Source: Adiantum capillus-veneris (Eukaryota; Streptophyta; Polypodiopsida; Polypodiales; Pteridaceae). Taken from it: DNA of 64,000 nucleotides. Position numbers and translations under genes: made by a program. The stretch spans positions 131,419,420 to 131,483,419 of the forward strand of contig CM043964.1 of assembly GCA_014529385.2 (NCBI GenBank), given 5' to 3'. This document shows, piece after piece, positions 40,992 to 53,852 of this stretch. Position 1 is the stretch's first letter. Each line of letters starts with the position of its first letter. The notes beneath the pieces are model-generated. The model was not told the origin of the DNA. It made no database searches and worked only from the letters and a program-made list of their open reading frames with translations.

Positions 40992-41190
40992 ACCATATAT
41001 TAAAAAAATGTTGTTGTGGTATAAACACTGACACACACATAGACACACACACTGATATATATGATTGTATGTGTTTGTGTGTAAAAAATGTATGTGTTTG
41101 TGTTTGTGTGAGAATTAGCGATTAGGCAGAAAAACTATTTGCAAAAAGAAATCAGGCACAAAAACTAGGTGCACAGTCATATAAATATAA

Positions 41191-41227
<37 letters not shown>

Positions 41228-41269
41228 AGAAACAAAAGGTGAAATGTAGCAATTATTTTAATTAAGTTT

Positions 41270-41322
<53 letters not shown>

Positions 41323-41894
41323 GATAGAGACAATTATATATGTCTTAACTCAAAAAATTGCAGTGTTTTTTACACACATCCACAAAATCATATATATACA
41401 CACACAAAGTCATGTATAAATTAACTAAAAAAATTTACACACACACACACACACCCACAAAATGATATATAGATATACACATACATACAGGATGGAGGCA
41501 TATTTATAACTTAACTAAAAAAAATGCTATGTTTTTTATACAAAGTCAGTCATATATATATGTATATATATACACACACACACACACACTAAATGGCTCC
41601 TCAAATTTGATGCCATAGTTTGAATGCACATACATTCACAACCGTCATATATTAAATGGCGTACTAGCTAGTTTAAATGCACTTCTTCAATTCTGATTTT
41701 CATTATTCTTTGAGCCATCACAAGATCTTATGCAAATGTATTTTTGTCTACCTACCAATATTTCACTTTCATTAACCTTCACCACTTTCATTAACCTTCA
41801 CTTCATCTTTAACTTTCATTATCCTTCACCACCTTCACTTAATCCACCGCAGTTTTCTCACATCTCCACCTTGTAATATTTTTCCTGAGAGAAT
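40623..41894. promoter_or_regulatory. Divergent intergenic region filled with (CA)n and AT tracts
   Basis: The 1.27 kb between two divergent start codons. It has many (AC)n runs (about 40876-40908, 40970-40991, 41205-41227, 41274-41321, 41436-41455, 41572-41589) and ATATAT patches. If the two genes belong together this is their shared promoter region; no defined promoter element is visible. Confidence 0.4.
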
Positions 41895-44800
41895 ATGTCC
41901 AACATGAAAGTGACAATAACTTGGAAGGTTGGTGGTCAGATAGTCAACCACGAGATTCAGTTGAAGGGAAACTCATTGTTGCTTAGTGCTTACTATTTGC
42001 AGAGTTTGTTGCCTCCATCTTGCCATTTTCAATCACTATCTGCTCTTATTGAAAGTGATTGTGTCCTATCAACCGTCTTATTACAACCACAGTGGGATAT
42101 TGAAGGTCATCAGCATTTCTTAATAGATGGATCTTTGTTGAGCTTGTTTGAGATGCTTCATTCAGACACATTTATACAGGTATCTGACAGTGAGAAAGAA
42201 AATGATAAAGAGATATCTGAAGATTTTTTAAGCATTGTGCATCTTGAAAGTAGCGGTGACGATATAGGACAACTAAAAACTCACTCAATTGCCATTTGGA
42301 TTCAAAAAAATCCAGGGGTAAAAAAGTTAAATGATCTATTAACATTATGTGGAGCTCCTTTGCAAGTTGTTGAACTTCCACAACATTATGATGGAAATTT
42401 GTGCTTTGAGTTGCCTGCAACTCAGGATAAAACAAAACAAATGTCAGGGATGGAACAACGCTTTGATGGTCACTTGTGGACTCTCCCATCTATTACAACC
42501 ATGGCAATAACATGCACAATTCGTCTAAGCCATTGTTTGTGATGCATGCAGTGCAATTATTCAACATGTCCTCATTATATTAAAGAACAAGAATTAAATA
42601 GTAGAGATTTTCATGGATATTTGGACAGACAGGTCAAGAAGGACAACCTTGCAATGGAAGAGAAAACAACAATAACTTGTCATTATTGTCAGAAGGTTGT
42701 TACTTGTGTTGCTGCTTGTCCCTGCAAAATCTATTATGTTTTGCGTAAAGATGGTACAATGTCGCAACTGGCAATACATGTTGGTAAACATTGTCATAAT
42801 GTTAAGACAGGAACCTCTAGGGCTGCTATTTCAAGAGTGCAAAAACTGGTAGGTGCAGTACTAAAAATTGAAAAGGGTGGCCCAAAAAAAAATCAAATGT
42901 TGGTGGCTCAACAACTTGTGCACAACTCCTTGATTGGTGAGGAAGCTGAAGTTACATCCGATGTACAATTCAATGTTTTTTTGGAAGAAATGATGCCACT
43001 TGTGGTCAAAGCAAAGGGTAAGAGAAACTCAATTTTGTTCCTTGAATTTGTTAATTTTTAAACTATTATGGATTTAACTTTCTTGTGATGCATCATGTAG
43101 GTTTTCTTCAATTGTTTCAAAGGAGAGGAAGAGTCAAGGTGTTGTTATTGGGGATAGATATGATAATATTTTATTGCTTCAAAAAAGTGCATGTTTTCTT
43201 TTTTCCATGGGAGTAGATTTCCTGGACAAGGTGAAGAGGATGACAAGTGCTTCCTATTTAAAATGTCCATTGGATTGATCTAGTAAATCAGATGAAAAGA
43301 ATTGAAACTGGTGACTTAAGAAATGCGTGGGTACATTTTGTTTTTTCCCATAGAATAGATGGATGGGCAACAATGTCATGCTCAGTTTATGATCCAAGGT
43401 AATCTTTAAATATTTAAATATCTCGTATTTTTTATCATTAAATAAAAGAAGATGTGTGAAAATGTTTATGTTGAATATCTTGCAGCATACGATCACTGCA
43501 AATAATTGCTATATGTGAAACTAAAGAGGACGATACAAAGACCCAAGTTATTTTTTGGGAGAACTTTAATTCAACAATGGAAAAGTACGGACATGGTGCA
43601 ACTGACTTTGCAGGTTTTATGTCTGATGAAGCTGGTGTAAATTCGAATGCTGTTCGAATAATCTTCAATGGCGGGCCAGATAATATCATGGAGGGACATG
43701 AATGGTCATGCCTATTTCATTGGGAGCAGAGTCTCCACAAATATGCTAAAAAGTGGACACCTCAACATCTAGCAAGCAAACACATTGATATGTGCGAAGA
43801 ATGGAGAGCATGTAAGACCATTGTGCTTGCATTTCAAAAGGCATTTTCAATTCAAAAATGGTGGAGACAACATCTATCTACAGAGAGCATCACAAGAGTG
43901 AGCAGATGGTTTAAATGGTGGGAGCAATGAATTTCACACTGGGGAGGAATTGGAACAAATGTAAGTACCTTTATGACAATTTATATTTTTAGCAAAATTT
44001 ATAAACTTTGCATACATGAAATTTATAAATTTTAATTCATGTTTGTTTGAATTTTATAGGTTGGTCTAAGTCCGTGGGAGCGGGCACAAATTTCCAATGT
44101 TGATTTGTCAGAAAGTGTGCATGCCAGTTGGTTAGCGGGTGAAGGTGGAAAGAGAAAAGTATCATTGTATGATGCCTGTGTAACAGATGTTATAAACTCG
44201 TATATTCAATGTGCAAAGCGTTTGGGATATACTACTGGGTGTTATATAGGAACGGGTCCCACAATGGAGGCCTTGCTTTCTCGAGCTGAATCTCAACAAA
44301 ACCCAACTCCACTCAACGTGGCCCATCTATTATACGAGGCTGTTGCAGGGACTCCAATGTATGTGCAACCAATTTTGCATGGAGACAAAGAAACAATACA
44401 ATGCAAAAAGAAAGGAAGAACAAGAACAAGTAGCTCCCATCGATCGGAATATGTAATGGAATCTAAGCAACGAAACCATCGCGGTCGACCCAAAAAAATC
44501 AGGTTTGATACCCAAGGACCAGGTATTTCTAACATTCTGCTGCAAATTAGTGACAGTAATGATGATATTGGATCTCAAAAAGAAACAAACACACCTTCAT
44601 CATCTCAAAGAAACAATGTGTTTGAGAGTGATGTGCCACGCACTCAGTGGGCCCTCAGAAGAATGCCCATTCAAAGTCAAAGAAAATGTTTTGGAATAGT
44701 AGGGAGAAAAAATTGTGACAATATCTTGCACAGTTGCTCAATTGGTCTTGTTGCTCCATGTATATGGTCCAAAAGAATTCTCAAGGGTAAAACAATTGAG

Positions 44801-45145
44801 CAATGGTTATGGTTTTGTAATCATGATGTTTTGCATACTCGATCAATCAAAAGACAAGTCAAAGATTTACCTCCTGCTCCGAATGTTTGGCCAGTAGCAA
44901 GAGGGACAGATATCTCCACACAGGAACTTGCAGTGCTGTATCAGAGTGGATTTAGGACAGAGAATTCAATGGTAAATCCACAACCTCCGGGTAGCGACTG
45001 TGAAGAAGGTGGTGGCAGCTCGAGGAAGAAAAAGTGGAGGCATGGAATCTCTAAAGAGGCCATGAAGAAATTGGAAGCATGTAATAATATGAGAGTTATA
45101 TTTTTGGATGAAGTGAAAAGGTCTCAAGAGCATGTAGTTTTTTGA
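41895..45145 (+). pseudogene. Four-exon DDE-transposase-like gene, lightly broken
   Basis: Exons: 41895-43017, 43101-43398, 43486-43960, 44060-45145, with GT..AG introns; junctions 2-3 and 3-4 are in frame. Exon 1 has one TGA (42540-42542) just before a zinc-binding segment CMQCNYSTCPHY and, later, CHYCQKVVTCVAACPC. Exon 2 is the worst damaged (several frames). Its end plus exon 3 gives GWATMSCSVYDP and then GFMSDEAGVNSNAVRIIFNG and 'SCLFHWEQSLHKY', which resembles the core of MULE-like DDE transposases: Asp in a (S/A)DEA motif and a Cys-x2-His. Exon 3 has another TGA. Exon 4 carries an AT-hook-like HRGRPKK and a Trp/Cys-rich segment IEQWLWFCNHDVLH. The role would be transposition. The exact superfamily is uncertain. 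Confidence 0.5.
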
Positions 45146-45573
45146 GTTCTCACTGAAAATAGTTATGAGATTCATATAAAAGAGAGTCCAACATGCACAT
45201 CTCCAGATTTTCAAAAGTGAGAGAATACCAACAAATCCTTTTTGGCATGCAAACATATGTACTATGTGTACACAAAAGTGCTCGGACTTGAACCTAAGGA
45301 GCACATGATTATTCATCAGCCACACCTCTCATCAATGGACATTTCCTTTATTCTTGGACAACCAAAGAGGATTTCTCCCTCCATTTGATTACAGATGGTT
45401 TGGTATGCATCTTTCACTAAACTAGAATATTGTTCTATGATATTAAAGTGTTTTTTTACATTTATTTTGATTTATTTCACTTGTGATTATTTATCTTGAG
45501 AAAACATTGTTTATGCAGCACATGATTTCAAATTTCAAACAAAAGACAGGAGCAACTTGCAACCTATTTGGGA
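45146..45573. other. Noncoding, 3' flank of the transposase-like gene
   Basis: No feature seen before the hexamer repeat. Confidence 0.4.
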
Positions 45574-45757
45574 GATTCAGATTCAGATTCAGATTCAATT
45601 CAAATTCAGATTCAATTCAGATTTAGATTCAATTCAGATTCAGATTCAGATTCAGATTCAGTTCAGATTCAGATTCAGTTCAAATTCAGATACAAATTCA
45701 GTTCAGATTCAGATTCAGATCAGTTCAGATTCAGATCAGTTCAGATTCAGATTCAGA
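45574..45757 (+). repeat. (ATTCAG)n hexanucleotide microsatellite
   Basis: About 184 bp of ATTCAG repeats with phase slips (AATTCAG, GATCAGTTCAG) and a few substitutions. Confidence 0.9.
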
Positions 45758-47710
45758 AGGAATGGATACAAAGCATATATGGCTAGAGTATAATCGACTA
45801 CTCTATTAGGAATTATAGAGTAAAAGTACAAGTGGGGATAATGTAGCTTAGGAACAACTTCAAGACTACAACCACACACTAAGAGTAGGAAGTCAAAAGA
45901 TACTATCTCTCTAGAATTTATACTTTCTCTCTCTGTCAACCACACATATGTGGAGTCTTATGATGATTGAAAATTATAGTAAATAGATACTTTATGCTAT
46001 GACACATGTTTGGTTAAAAAAACTCTAAAGATTACTAAAATTGTCAAAAAAACTTGAAATGAAAAACTCTCAAATGTTAAATCCCTGGTTATTTGCCACT
46101 CACTTGGTTGGGGTTTTGAGCATCATGTCCTAGTCAATAATGTTGATGCGAGGTTGATTTGCTTATGTGAAACGTTTACATTGTATGGCTATAGATCGTA
46201 ATGCACAATGCCATCAATTGAGGGAGTGGCTGCAATACTATCCACCAATGCATGCAAAATTGCTAACAAGTGTTGGATCAATATTTTGAGAAGTGCATAT
46301 TCTATCTCTGAAGGTTCAAAATTTATTGGTGTTAGTTTTTCCCAACCACGTTGGAGTCTTTGCATGTAGCATCAAAACACATCTTGCAAAAGAGGCACTC
46401 ATCACATCAAATCTCCCACAGAGCCTCCATTATAGTATGGAAGAAAAGTGATCCATGGGTCCTCTATGGTGAAACCAATGCATTTGAAAATTGACGGATC
46501 CAATGTTTGCATACCTTTGTCTGTCTAGAAACTATCAAACTTTGCTTTTCCCCCTCCCTTGTAGCATTTGTTGACATAGATGATGCTCTTTGGAAAGAAA
46601 GAAGTTCTCTTTCTAGTGTAAGTTGTAAAAGCTGGATGAACATAAAGCAATTCTGGCACCTTCCACCAAAGCTTCATAGGGGATGCCGATCAAATGTTCA
46701 CTCTTAGCATTGAATAATGTGTGCATGATTGTTCTCGTGCTGCTAGTATTTGACATGATAGTCATGGCTCCCTACGTATCTTGCACCATTCTTATTTGCT
46801 TGGGCAAAGTGGACCAGACTTGTACATTCACTCTCTTCATCTTTACCTTCTTTTTCTCTCCACCTTGGTCATATTGCATGTTGGAAGAATGTCTTCTTTC
46901 AAATCTCTGCAACATATCTTTACGTTATCAAGCATTGTTCTAATTTTGCAATGTGGATCAAATTCTCTGATAGCAAATGGCACCAATAACTCATGGTGGA
47001 CTTCTTCATGTAGCCTGTGCTCTGTATTCTCCCAAATAGTGCTAATGAAACCATTAATAAAAATGTTGCTGTTAGCGGGTCACCGTGACGGACGTCTGCA
47101 ACATAGCTTTTTTGTACTAACATAATGTCAATATGCAAGGAAGCGACTCGGGATGGGGCACATAGACTTGATGAGAGTGTCAATCTCACCAAAGTGAACT
47201 CAGGGGGCTACTCATACTACGAGAAAATCATATCAACCTCTTCCTAGTTAGAGAATCAGTCTGCATCCAATCTCACCGCTCTAGGTCATCACGCCTTTTC
47301 GGCATCCAAACGGATTCGAAATGCAAAGAAACTTAAGGAGAGGTATTACAATGCCTACTTTCCCACGGCCATTCAGCCACTTACACGGGGTGTAGGCTCA
47401 GAGAGGTTAAGAGGGCATGAAAAACTATATTACAATTGAGAATCCTCATTAGATGAATTAGACCGCTTCTTTAAGAAAAATGAGGTGTACATCCGTCTTT
47501 TGTGTGTCAGTCCACTGTGTCCACCAAACATTCTCCCCTTCCTATTCATTGCATGTCGTTGTGCAATTTGTCTCTGAATGTCTGCTACTGTCTTTTCTCT
47601 AGCATTGCAGTGAGGTGTGTGAACTTCTATGCTCTTGCCTTGATCTCCACTTTTGTTGTTGCCAGCTCTCTGAAAGGGTTTTTGCTGAGAGTGCTTTGAT
47701 ATGCTACATG
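45758..47710. other. Interval without a supportable gene
   Basis: Only short frames. A minus-strand frame at 47192-46920 has RHGDPLTATFLLMVSLAL, slightly like the RT motif RQGDPLSPLLF, but nothing before or after supports a LINE. Confidence 0.4.
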
Positions 47711-50700
47711 TCAGGCTGGTAGATCTCTGGTCATGGGATTGAATATGTAGGAGTCTACCTCAAAGAACCTGGTCATGAACGCCTCCTCAAAAGTTTGCAT
47801 GTAGTGGGAGGGCAGGAATATGACTCTTGCATAGAAACCCATGAGGACGTTTTTGCTTGGGATTTCCATCTCTATATTCCAGCAGAGCCCTCTCGTGCCT
47901 TCCACAAAATTCTGCTAGGGATGCTCCGCTGTCTCTATATCATTGAAATCCATTATGCAGGTGATTAGCATCTTGGCAATTTTCACGAGCATTTGCCATG
48001 TGAGATCGAGGATCTCCTTCATCATGTTGATGACCCCTCTAAACATTTGAAGCATATACTTCTCTGATGGGGGGTTGTTATTGATTGGCTTTGTTGTAAT
48101 CAGGTAGTTCAATACCACGGTCTTTTTCTTTGCCAAGAGTAAAAACTATCCTAGGATCACCGTCTGTTGATGGGATAGTAAGCTGGGTCGATCCTGAGGT
48201 ATTGCAAAGCATTCCTGTAGTATGTTTTGTCTGTTGGTCGCTGCTTAAACCACTTCTCTCGCCAGAGGGGTTGATTGTCAATGATAGTCTAAATTTGTAA
48301 TGCTGTGACAGGAACACCTATGTAATCCCCTCAGTTGTTTGGCTTTAGGTCAGGTAGCATTCTTTGTTTCCATAATATGGCCTCTTGCCGCTTCAGTGGC
48401 AGGGCGATCATCTGATGCCCAAAGTTTTTGACCACTTCATCTGGAGTGATCATGAGCAGGCAGCAGATTCCAACACCTTCATTTCATATTGCAGATATTC
48501 TTTGTGTGAGGGGTCTTTGACTTCTGAGATGAGCGCTAGATTTCTTCCTTGGCTGACTCCTCATGGCTGGATCTTCAGATTCTTGCATTATTTTCCCTTT
48601 GCTTGTTCCAGGCACATCTGTTGGTGAGCTTCAAAGGTGGAATGCTCAAATTCTCCTGTTTGCTCAAATTCCATTGGGGTTGTTTGTCTAGGCTTTGCTT
48701 GTGCTGCCCTCAAAGACTCAAAATCTCCCCTGACCTCTGTCAACTGCTTTCTCAATTCTTTATTCTCCTTGTCTTTGGCTTTTTGTAGTGATCTATGCCC
48801 TGCAGTCATGATTTTGATGTCATACTTTTCCTCAGCAAGGGCCTCCTTTAGGTCTTGGACCTCCTTATTCAGCGAGGTTGATCTAGCTGGTAAAATTGAG
48901 GAGCTTTGTGTCTCTTACAGTGCTAAAAGCCGGGTTAGAGTCTTGCTGACCACCGCGTAAGACTCTTGCAGCTTTTCGTGTTGCTCTATTTCGTTGGTTA
49001 GCTCTTCCTCTAGTCATTGCTACTCGACTTGTAGAGTAGAATTGACCTCATTGAATTGCTAGACTTCTTTGTAGTAGTAGGCGGCATTTTCCTATTCTAT
49101 TTGCAATTTTGATTGGAGTTGTAGCTAAATTTTCTCCAACTCCTCTATTTTGTCTTTTAGCTGTAGAGTGTTCTCGACTACTTTAGACGCCTCCTTTTTG
49201 GTATCTTCCAGCTCTAGCTCACGCAAGTTGTAGAGAGATATTTGGCATTAGAACTGGAGCTTGATTTACTCTAAATAAGCATCAATGGCGAATGACTTGA
49301 TCATTTCTGGTCTTTCCTCTACTATAGCTTGCGAACGAGGTGATCGTGCTTTTTGCTGGCTTTTTTGGCCCTTTTTTGATGCCTCTTCAATCATCTTTTT
49401 CTTCATTTTCAGCACTTCAATAGTAGTTGAAACTATAGTAGGCTTCGATTGTGTTATCCGTGTTTCTTGATCTATCTTTTCTTTTCACAGCACCTTCTCT
49501 GCTCCTTGTTCTGGGAGGTCTACAACTTCTTCTCCTTTTGTTGTTTCAGCCTCTGAAGGTACCTCTTTGTCCTTTGAAGATTCAAATTCTTGACCTTGCT
49601 GGTCGAGCTTGTCCCTCTCTCTCCTCTCTTGTTGGTTATCATCTTTTTCCTTGGTCTTAGTGGATTCATCAGATGATTCAAAATCATCAACGCGTGGCCG
49701 CATTGCCTCTTGTCTTTCTCTTTGCTCCATCTTTTGTTTAAGCTCACTTTGAATCCATTGCCGCATGGTACTCGCAATATTTAGATTCTCCTCCGCTTCC
49801 TGTCCTTTTCACTGTTTGATCCGTTCCAAAGCTGATGTCTGCCTGCGTAGTAATGAAACGTCTTCTTCTTCTTCCTCCTCCTTTTCATCATCCGCTTCTG
49901 TTTCTTTACTTCATTTCTCTTCGTGCTTCTATTGAGGATTCTTTCTCTCAGCACCTGCACTTCCTCCATTGTTCTTTTGGCTTGGGTAATTGGGATGGCC
50001 TTTGCCACACGAGCTGTTCTCTTCTTCAATCTTGTATATCCGAGAAAGAACTCACTCCCGTGCTCCTCTTCTGAAGACTGCTATTCCGAAGGGGTATCTC
50101 TTTGCTGAGACCCAACTTGCCCACTTCTCGGAGCATCCGACTCTGTCTTTTCACTGTCAATGTCCGTTCTTGTGGTGCTTTGCTTTGTTTGTTTAACTTC
50201 TGGTTTCGGCCTTGTGGATGGTTCAACCACAGATTTTACTACTCTTTTAGATTTGTGGATCAAATCTATCTGTGCTTCTGTAGGTGGTAAATCATCAATA
50301 TCCCCAATGCTTGGTAGGCTATTTGCATCATCATTGGTCCAACGTTCATGTAGGTTTTGCTCTTTTGGATCCCCTTAAGATTTGCTTCAATGATGTTGTG
50401 AGGAGGTAATTTCCAAAGTTACAGCTGCCCATTCTTCTTTCTGTTAAGCCCATTGCCATTACTACTGCCATGTGTAATAGCGGTTCCATGTATCTTGGTG
50501 GCTTCTGCACTTTGAAGTGTTGCAATATGAGGTGCAATGGAAATTTGGTTTCTGAGTAGATCAAGTCTTCTTATGTTAATTTGTGTCCTCTTTGCTTCAA
50601 GAAGGCTTTCTCGTTGTCTATTGCTTTTGTTTTTTGCAATAGATTGTGTGTCCCTTGATGCAGATGGGGGGCTTCATTGATTTTTTTTGTTGTGATCTTA

Positions 50701-51062
50701 ACCTTGACTGTTGCTCCATCTTTGTCACTCAGGGTGGCTTTCCCATCGTACAAAATTGAGCTTATGAGTTCATGACCTCTTCTAAAGTCCATTCCCCATG
50801 GTGGTAATCATAGAAAGCTGTCCAACTGTAGGCACCTGCCCCCTGCTTGCACTTCTAGCTTTTGGTGTAGTGTCGACAATTCCCTTGGAAAGATGGTGGT
50901 TTTGACTATCTCTCCATCTGTTGCCTGAAATATTCTAATGAATATATTGGTGAGTATTGCTTTAAGCACGTGTTCTATGACATGGGCCTTCTCATTCGAG
51001 GATATATCTATTATCTTATATGGTGCTCCTTTCCACTCCCTTTGTGCTTTTCTTCGAGGCAT
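47711..51062 (-). pseudogene. Decayed long ORF encoding a charged, coiled-coil protein, unidentified
   Basis: Several frames line up on the minus strand. From ATG 51062 (MPRRKAQREWKGAPYKIIDI) one frame runs through 51062-50808, 50792-50571 and 50564-50346 with two stops. A frameshift near 50350 leads into 'SLPSIGDIDDLPPTEAQIDL' and a Lys/Glu-rich hinge (50360-49780) with one stop. Another frame (49766-49485) is very acidic and basic by turns. Near 48809-48588 comes KAKDKENKELRKQLTEV, a coiled coil, and the last frames are 48136-47915 and 47905-47711. Total about 3.3 kb. It may be the gag-like or accessory ORF of a large retroelement. I cannot assign a family. Confidence 0.35.
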
Positions 51063-51269
51063 CCTATGGTCAATTTCAGATTTGAAACAGGGTTTAGCAA
51101 TTGATCAAAACTGTCAAAATGTTGAAGAAAACGCAAACTTTGACCATAAAATGAAAAATGAGCATAACTTTATCAAAACTACCCCAAATTTGACCAAATT
51201 TCACAAGTGCATCTAGGATTACTATAGGCACAAGGGCATAGGATAACACGTGAATTTTGGTAAAAGGGT

Positions 51270-52504
51270 ACATGGATCGCAATCCATGTTGGGAAGCATT
51301 TTGAAAGTCCAACTAGGGGAGGTTATTCCTGGGTATATGGAGTGCTACTGTGCAAATTTCTCTGGTTTTAGGGTTTGAGGAACATGGATCGTGATCCATG
51401 TTGAGCAACATATTGAAGATCTGATGATACCATCTGGTAGGGTTCATCAAGATGGTGCCTTGGTTTAAGAATTTTGGGATTTGGATCATTGATTTGTTAC
51501 TTAGGCTAATTTTTACAAATATTCTTCAGACTTAGAGAAATTTGGCATTTCAGTGTGGAGTTTGGAATCCAAATGGCTTGAAACTTCATGGCTTGGTTGT
51601 TTTGAACATACTGGGCCAGATGGTATGGATTTTCCTTTGGTTGGGCAAAAAGGTACATGGATCACGATCCATGTTGGGAAGGATTTTGATATAGCCTCTT
51701 GCACACATGTTCCTTAGGTCTTCCTAGCACACTGGTGAAATATATTCAAATTAGGACATGTTTTTCCCTAGTTTACTCAAGTTTCCAGTTTATGGCCATG
51801 TTTTTTCCGTCTTGACCATATTGGTTTTTTGGAACCACTTTTGGGCACATCCTTTGACTGATATCCGTTGTTGCCTTGATTCTAGGTTATTTGTGTTTGA
51901 AAAGCACTACCTTGCCTATAGCTCCCCACCAATTTTTCACCAGAATCTGAATCCATATGAGGGGGAAAATTGATCCAGGTAAATTGCACAACTTTGCAGG
52001 TAACCTTTTGCTTAGCTTTGATCCTAAATACACTTTTAAGTGAAATTTCCTTGATGATGGTCTTTCATTTCCTTCTGGACTCCTTTTTGTCTCAGTTGGC
52101 TTTGGAATAAAGTTCCTAAGAAGTTTTCAATTACTGCTCTAGCCAGTTGGGAAGCTTCACACTCTTCTCCTAGCCCTACTCCATGAATTTTTGCTGGGAA
52201 CATACCATTTGGCCTTTGATTATGGCCAAAAGACCATTTACAGATTGAAGGCATCAAACCATGAGGGTTTGATGATTTTAAGAGCATTTTTTGTGATTAT
52301 TTCTGTAGCACAAGTCATATTGTTTAATCCCCTAGGCAATGAACCACTCCTATCCTAATTTTGGCAAAAAGGTACATGGATCGCGATCCATGTTGGGAAG
52401 CATTTTGCAATTCCAGCCAGGGGAGGTTGTTCCTAGCCATATGTGGATGCTACTGTATAATTTCTTTTGAATTTAGGGTTCAAGGAGGATGGATCGCGAT
52501 CCAT
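51270..52504. repeat. Five dispersed copies of a 20-bp palindrome
   Basis: ACATGGATCGCGATCCATGT is perfect at 52374-52393, and at 52489-52504 its inner 16 bases are perfect. Three decayed copies lie at 51270-51289, 51382-51401 and 51656-51675, each with a single change at one of the central CpG bases. Copies 1-2 and 4-5 form pairs about 112-115 bp apart within a ~150-bp direct repeat (about 51255-51420 and 52360-52520), and copy 3 shares the leading GGTACATGG and trailing TTGGGAAG. Confidence 0.85.
51676..52360. other. Noncoding DNA between palindrome copies
   Basis: No gene seen. Confidence 0.4.
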
Positions 52505-52703
52505 GTTCCACCACCTTTTGAAACTGTTTTTGATGTGCCTGATTTTGCCGTTATAAGGGGTCTACTGATGAAAAGTTTTTGGTTTTGGGTGAGTTTTGAA
52601 GTCCCCCATTGGCCATGACAATTTGCAGGTTTTGTGACTTTGATCTGCTCTGATCTGTTGTTTTGGCAATGTTGATGCAGTATGGGGTATACATACATGT
52701 TTT

Positions 52704-53365
52704 TGTAGGGTTAATTATCATACTTGTCGAATCCGGTGTAGTAAGAGCTACCAAGGTAGTCGCAACAGGCAGAAACAAAGCGAAAAACCCTATGCTTTTG
52801 TGGTTCTCACTCTCTCTCTCTCTCTCTGAATGCAAATGAGCTTATGTTGCCCCATTTGGATTTATGTTCCTAGTCTACCTGGATTGCCCCATTCATGCTT
52901 ACCTCCATTGATCATATCTTGCTGTTCATATCACCTGCTGTTCAAACCATTATTTATTCTAATATTTGGTTGACAAATGGCCTTTGCAGTTTTGATCCTT
53001 TAGAAGTTGGCTCAAAATTTGTTGTGTGCCAAATCTTTCCATATTTTCCATGTTTGAAGCCCTTGCTTTGAAGTTTTTGTGTTTGCTTTCAAAAGTCAAT
53101 TTATCATTTTTTAATTATTATCTGTTGTTTTTTGCTTTTTAGTAAAGGAAAATCATTTACAATTATTATTATTATTTGGCAAAAAAATAGCCAAAATTAG
53201 TGTAATCTCTCATACATACATATCCTTAACCCGGTATTTAGATGGTGTCAGTATGGCTCATGATTATGCCGGCTAAGGGTTTATAAGGCTCTAAAAAGCT
53301 TGGTAAAGGAAAAGAAAATAAAAAAGAAATGATGATAATATATACAAAATGATGATCCTGCTACA
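52704..53365 (-). repeat. 3' LTR of the gypsy element at 53.4-60.3 kb
   Basis: On the minus strand it starts TGTAGCAGGATCATC at 53365, directly after a polypurine tract, and plausibly ends AACCCTACA at 52704. TGTAG and CTACA are inverted ends of one another. Length would be 662 bp. No second copy is present in the window, so the far end rests on that terminal match alone. Confidence 0.5.
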
Positions 53366-53380
53366 TTTTCCCCCCTTCCT
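53366..53380 (-). other. Polypurine tract
   Basis: AGGAAGGGGGGAAAA on the minus strand, directly before TGTAG, with GGGACGACTC upstream as is common before plant gypsy PPTs. Confidence 0.7.
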
Positions 53381-53852
53381 AGAGTGAGTCGTCCCAGAGA
53401 AACATGTGCCAGAGTGCATGGGAACGAAGTATGTGTCTATGCATAGCCGTATATTGTGGCTCTACGTGAATCGAGGATATGCATGTGGTAACAAAATGCT
53501 ATGCAAGAGAAGTTCAATGGATTTTGATGGTGAGGTTATGGTGAAGATACGTGGTCTGAACAAAAGTAATTGTAGAAGACGTGTGTTTGTTTGACAATGG
53601 CCTCCTGAAGTTGTGACTTTACCTTGTTCTGTGATTGCAAGCTCTTTTTTGGTCGCCACTGAAATAGCTTGGATGTGGTCTTCATTGGCGAGGAATCCGG
53701 TGAGCTACGCTGTTTTGGTTTCCATACCCACTTGACCTATTTTTCTTGTCGATGTTGAGATTGGATTGGCCTAGGTTTCTTGACAAAAGCCTTGGTCGGT
53801 TTGTCGAGGTCGAATTTATGTTAATGCATCATGGGTGGGCTTGATTGCCTTG

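Noticed and set aside
46920-47192. RHGDPLTATFLLMVSLAL resembling LINE RT motif
   Set aside because: No ADD box, endonuclease or other RT motif in any frame within 2 kb; probably chance.
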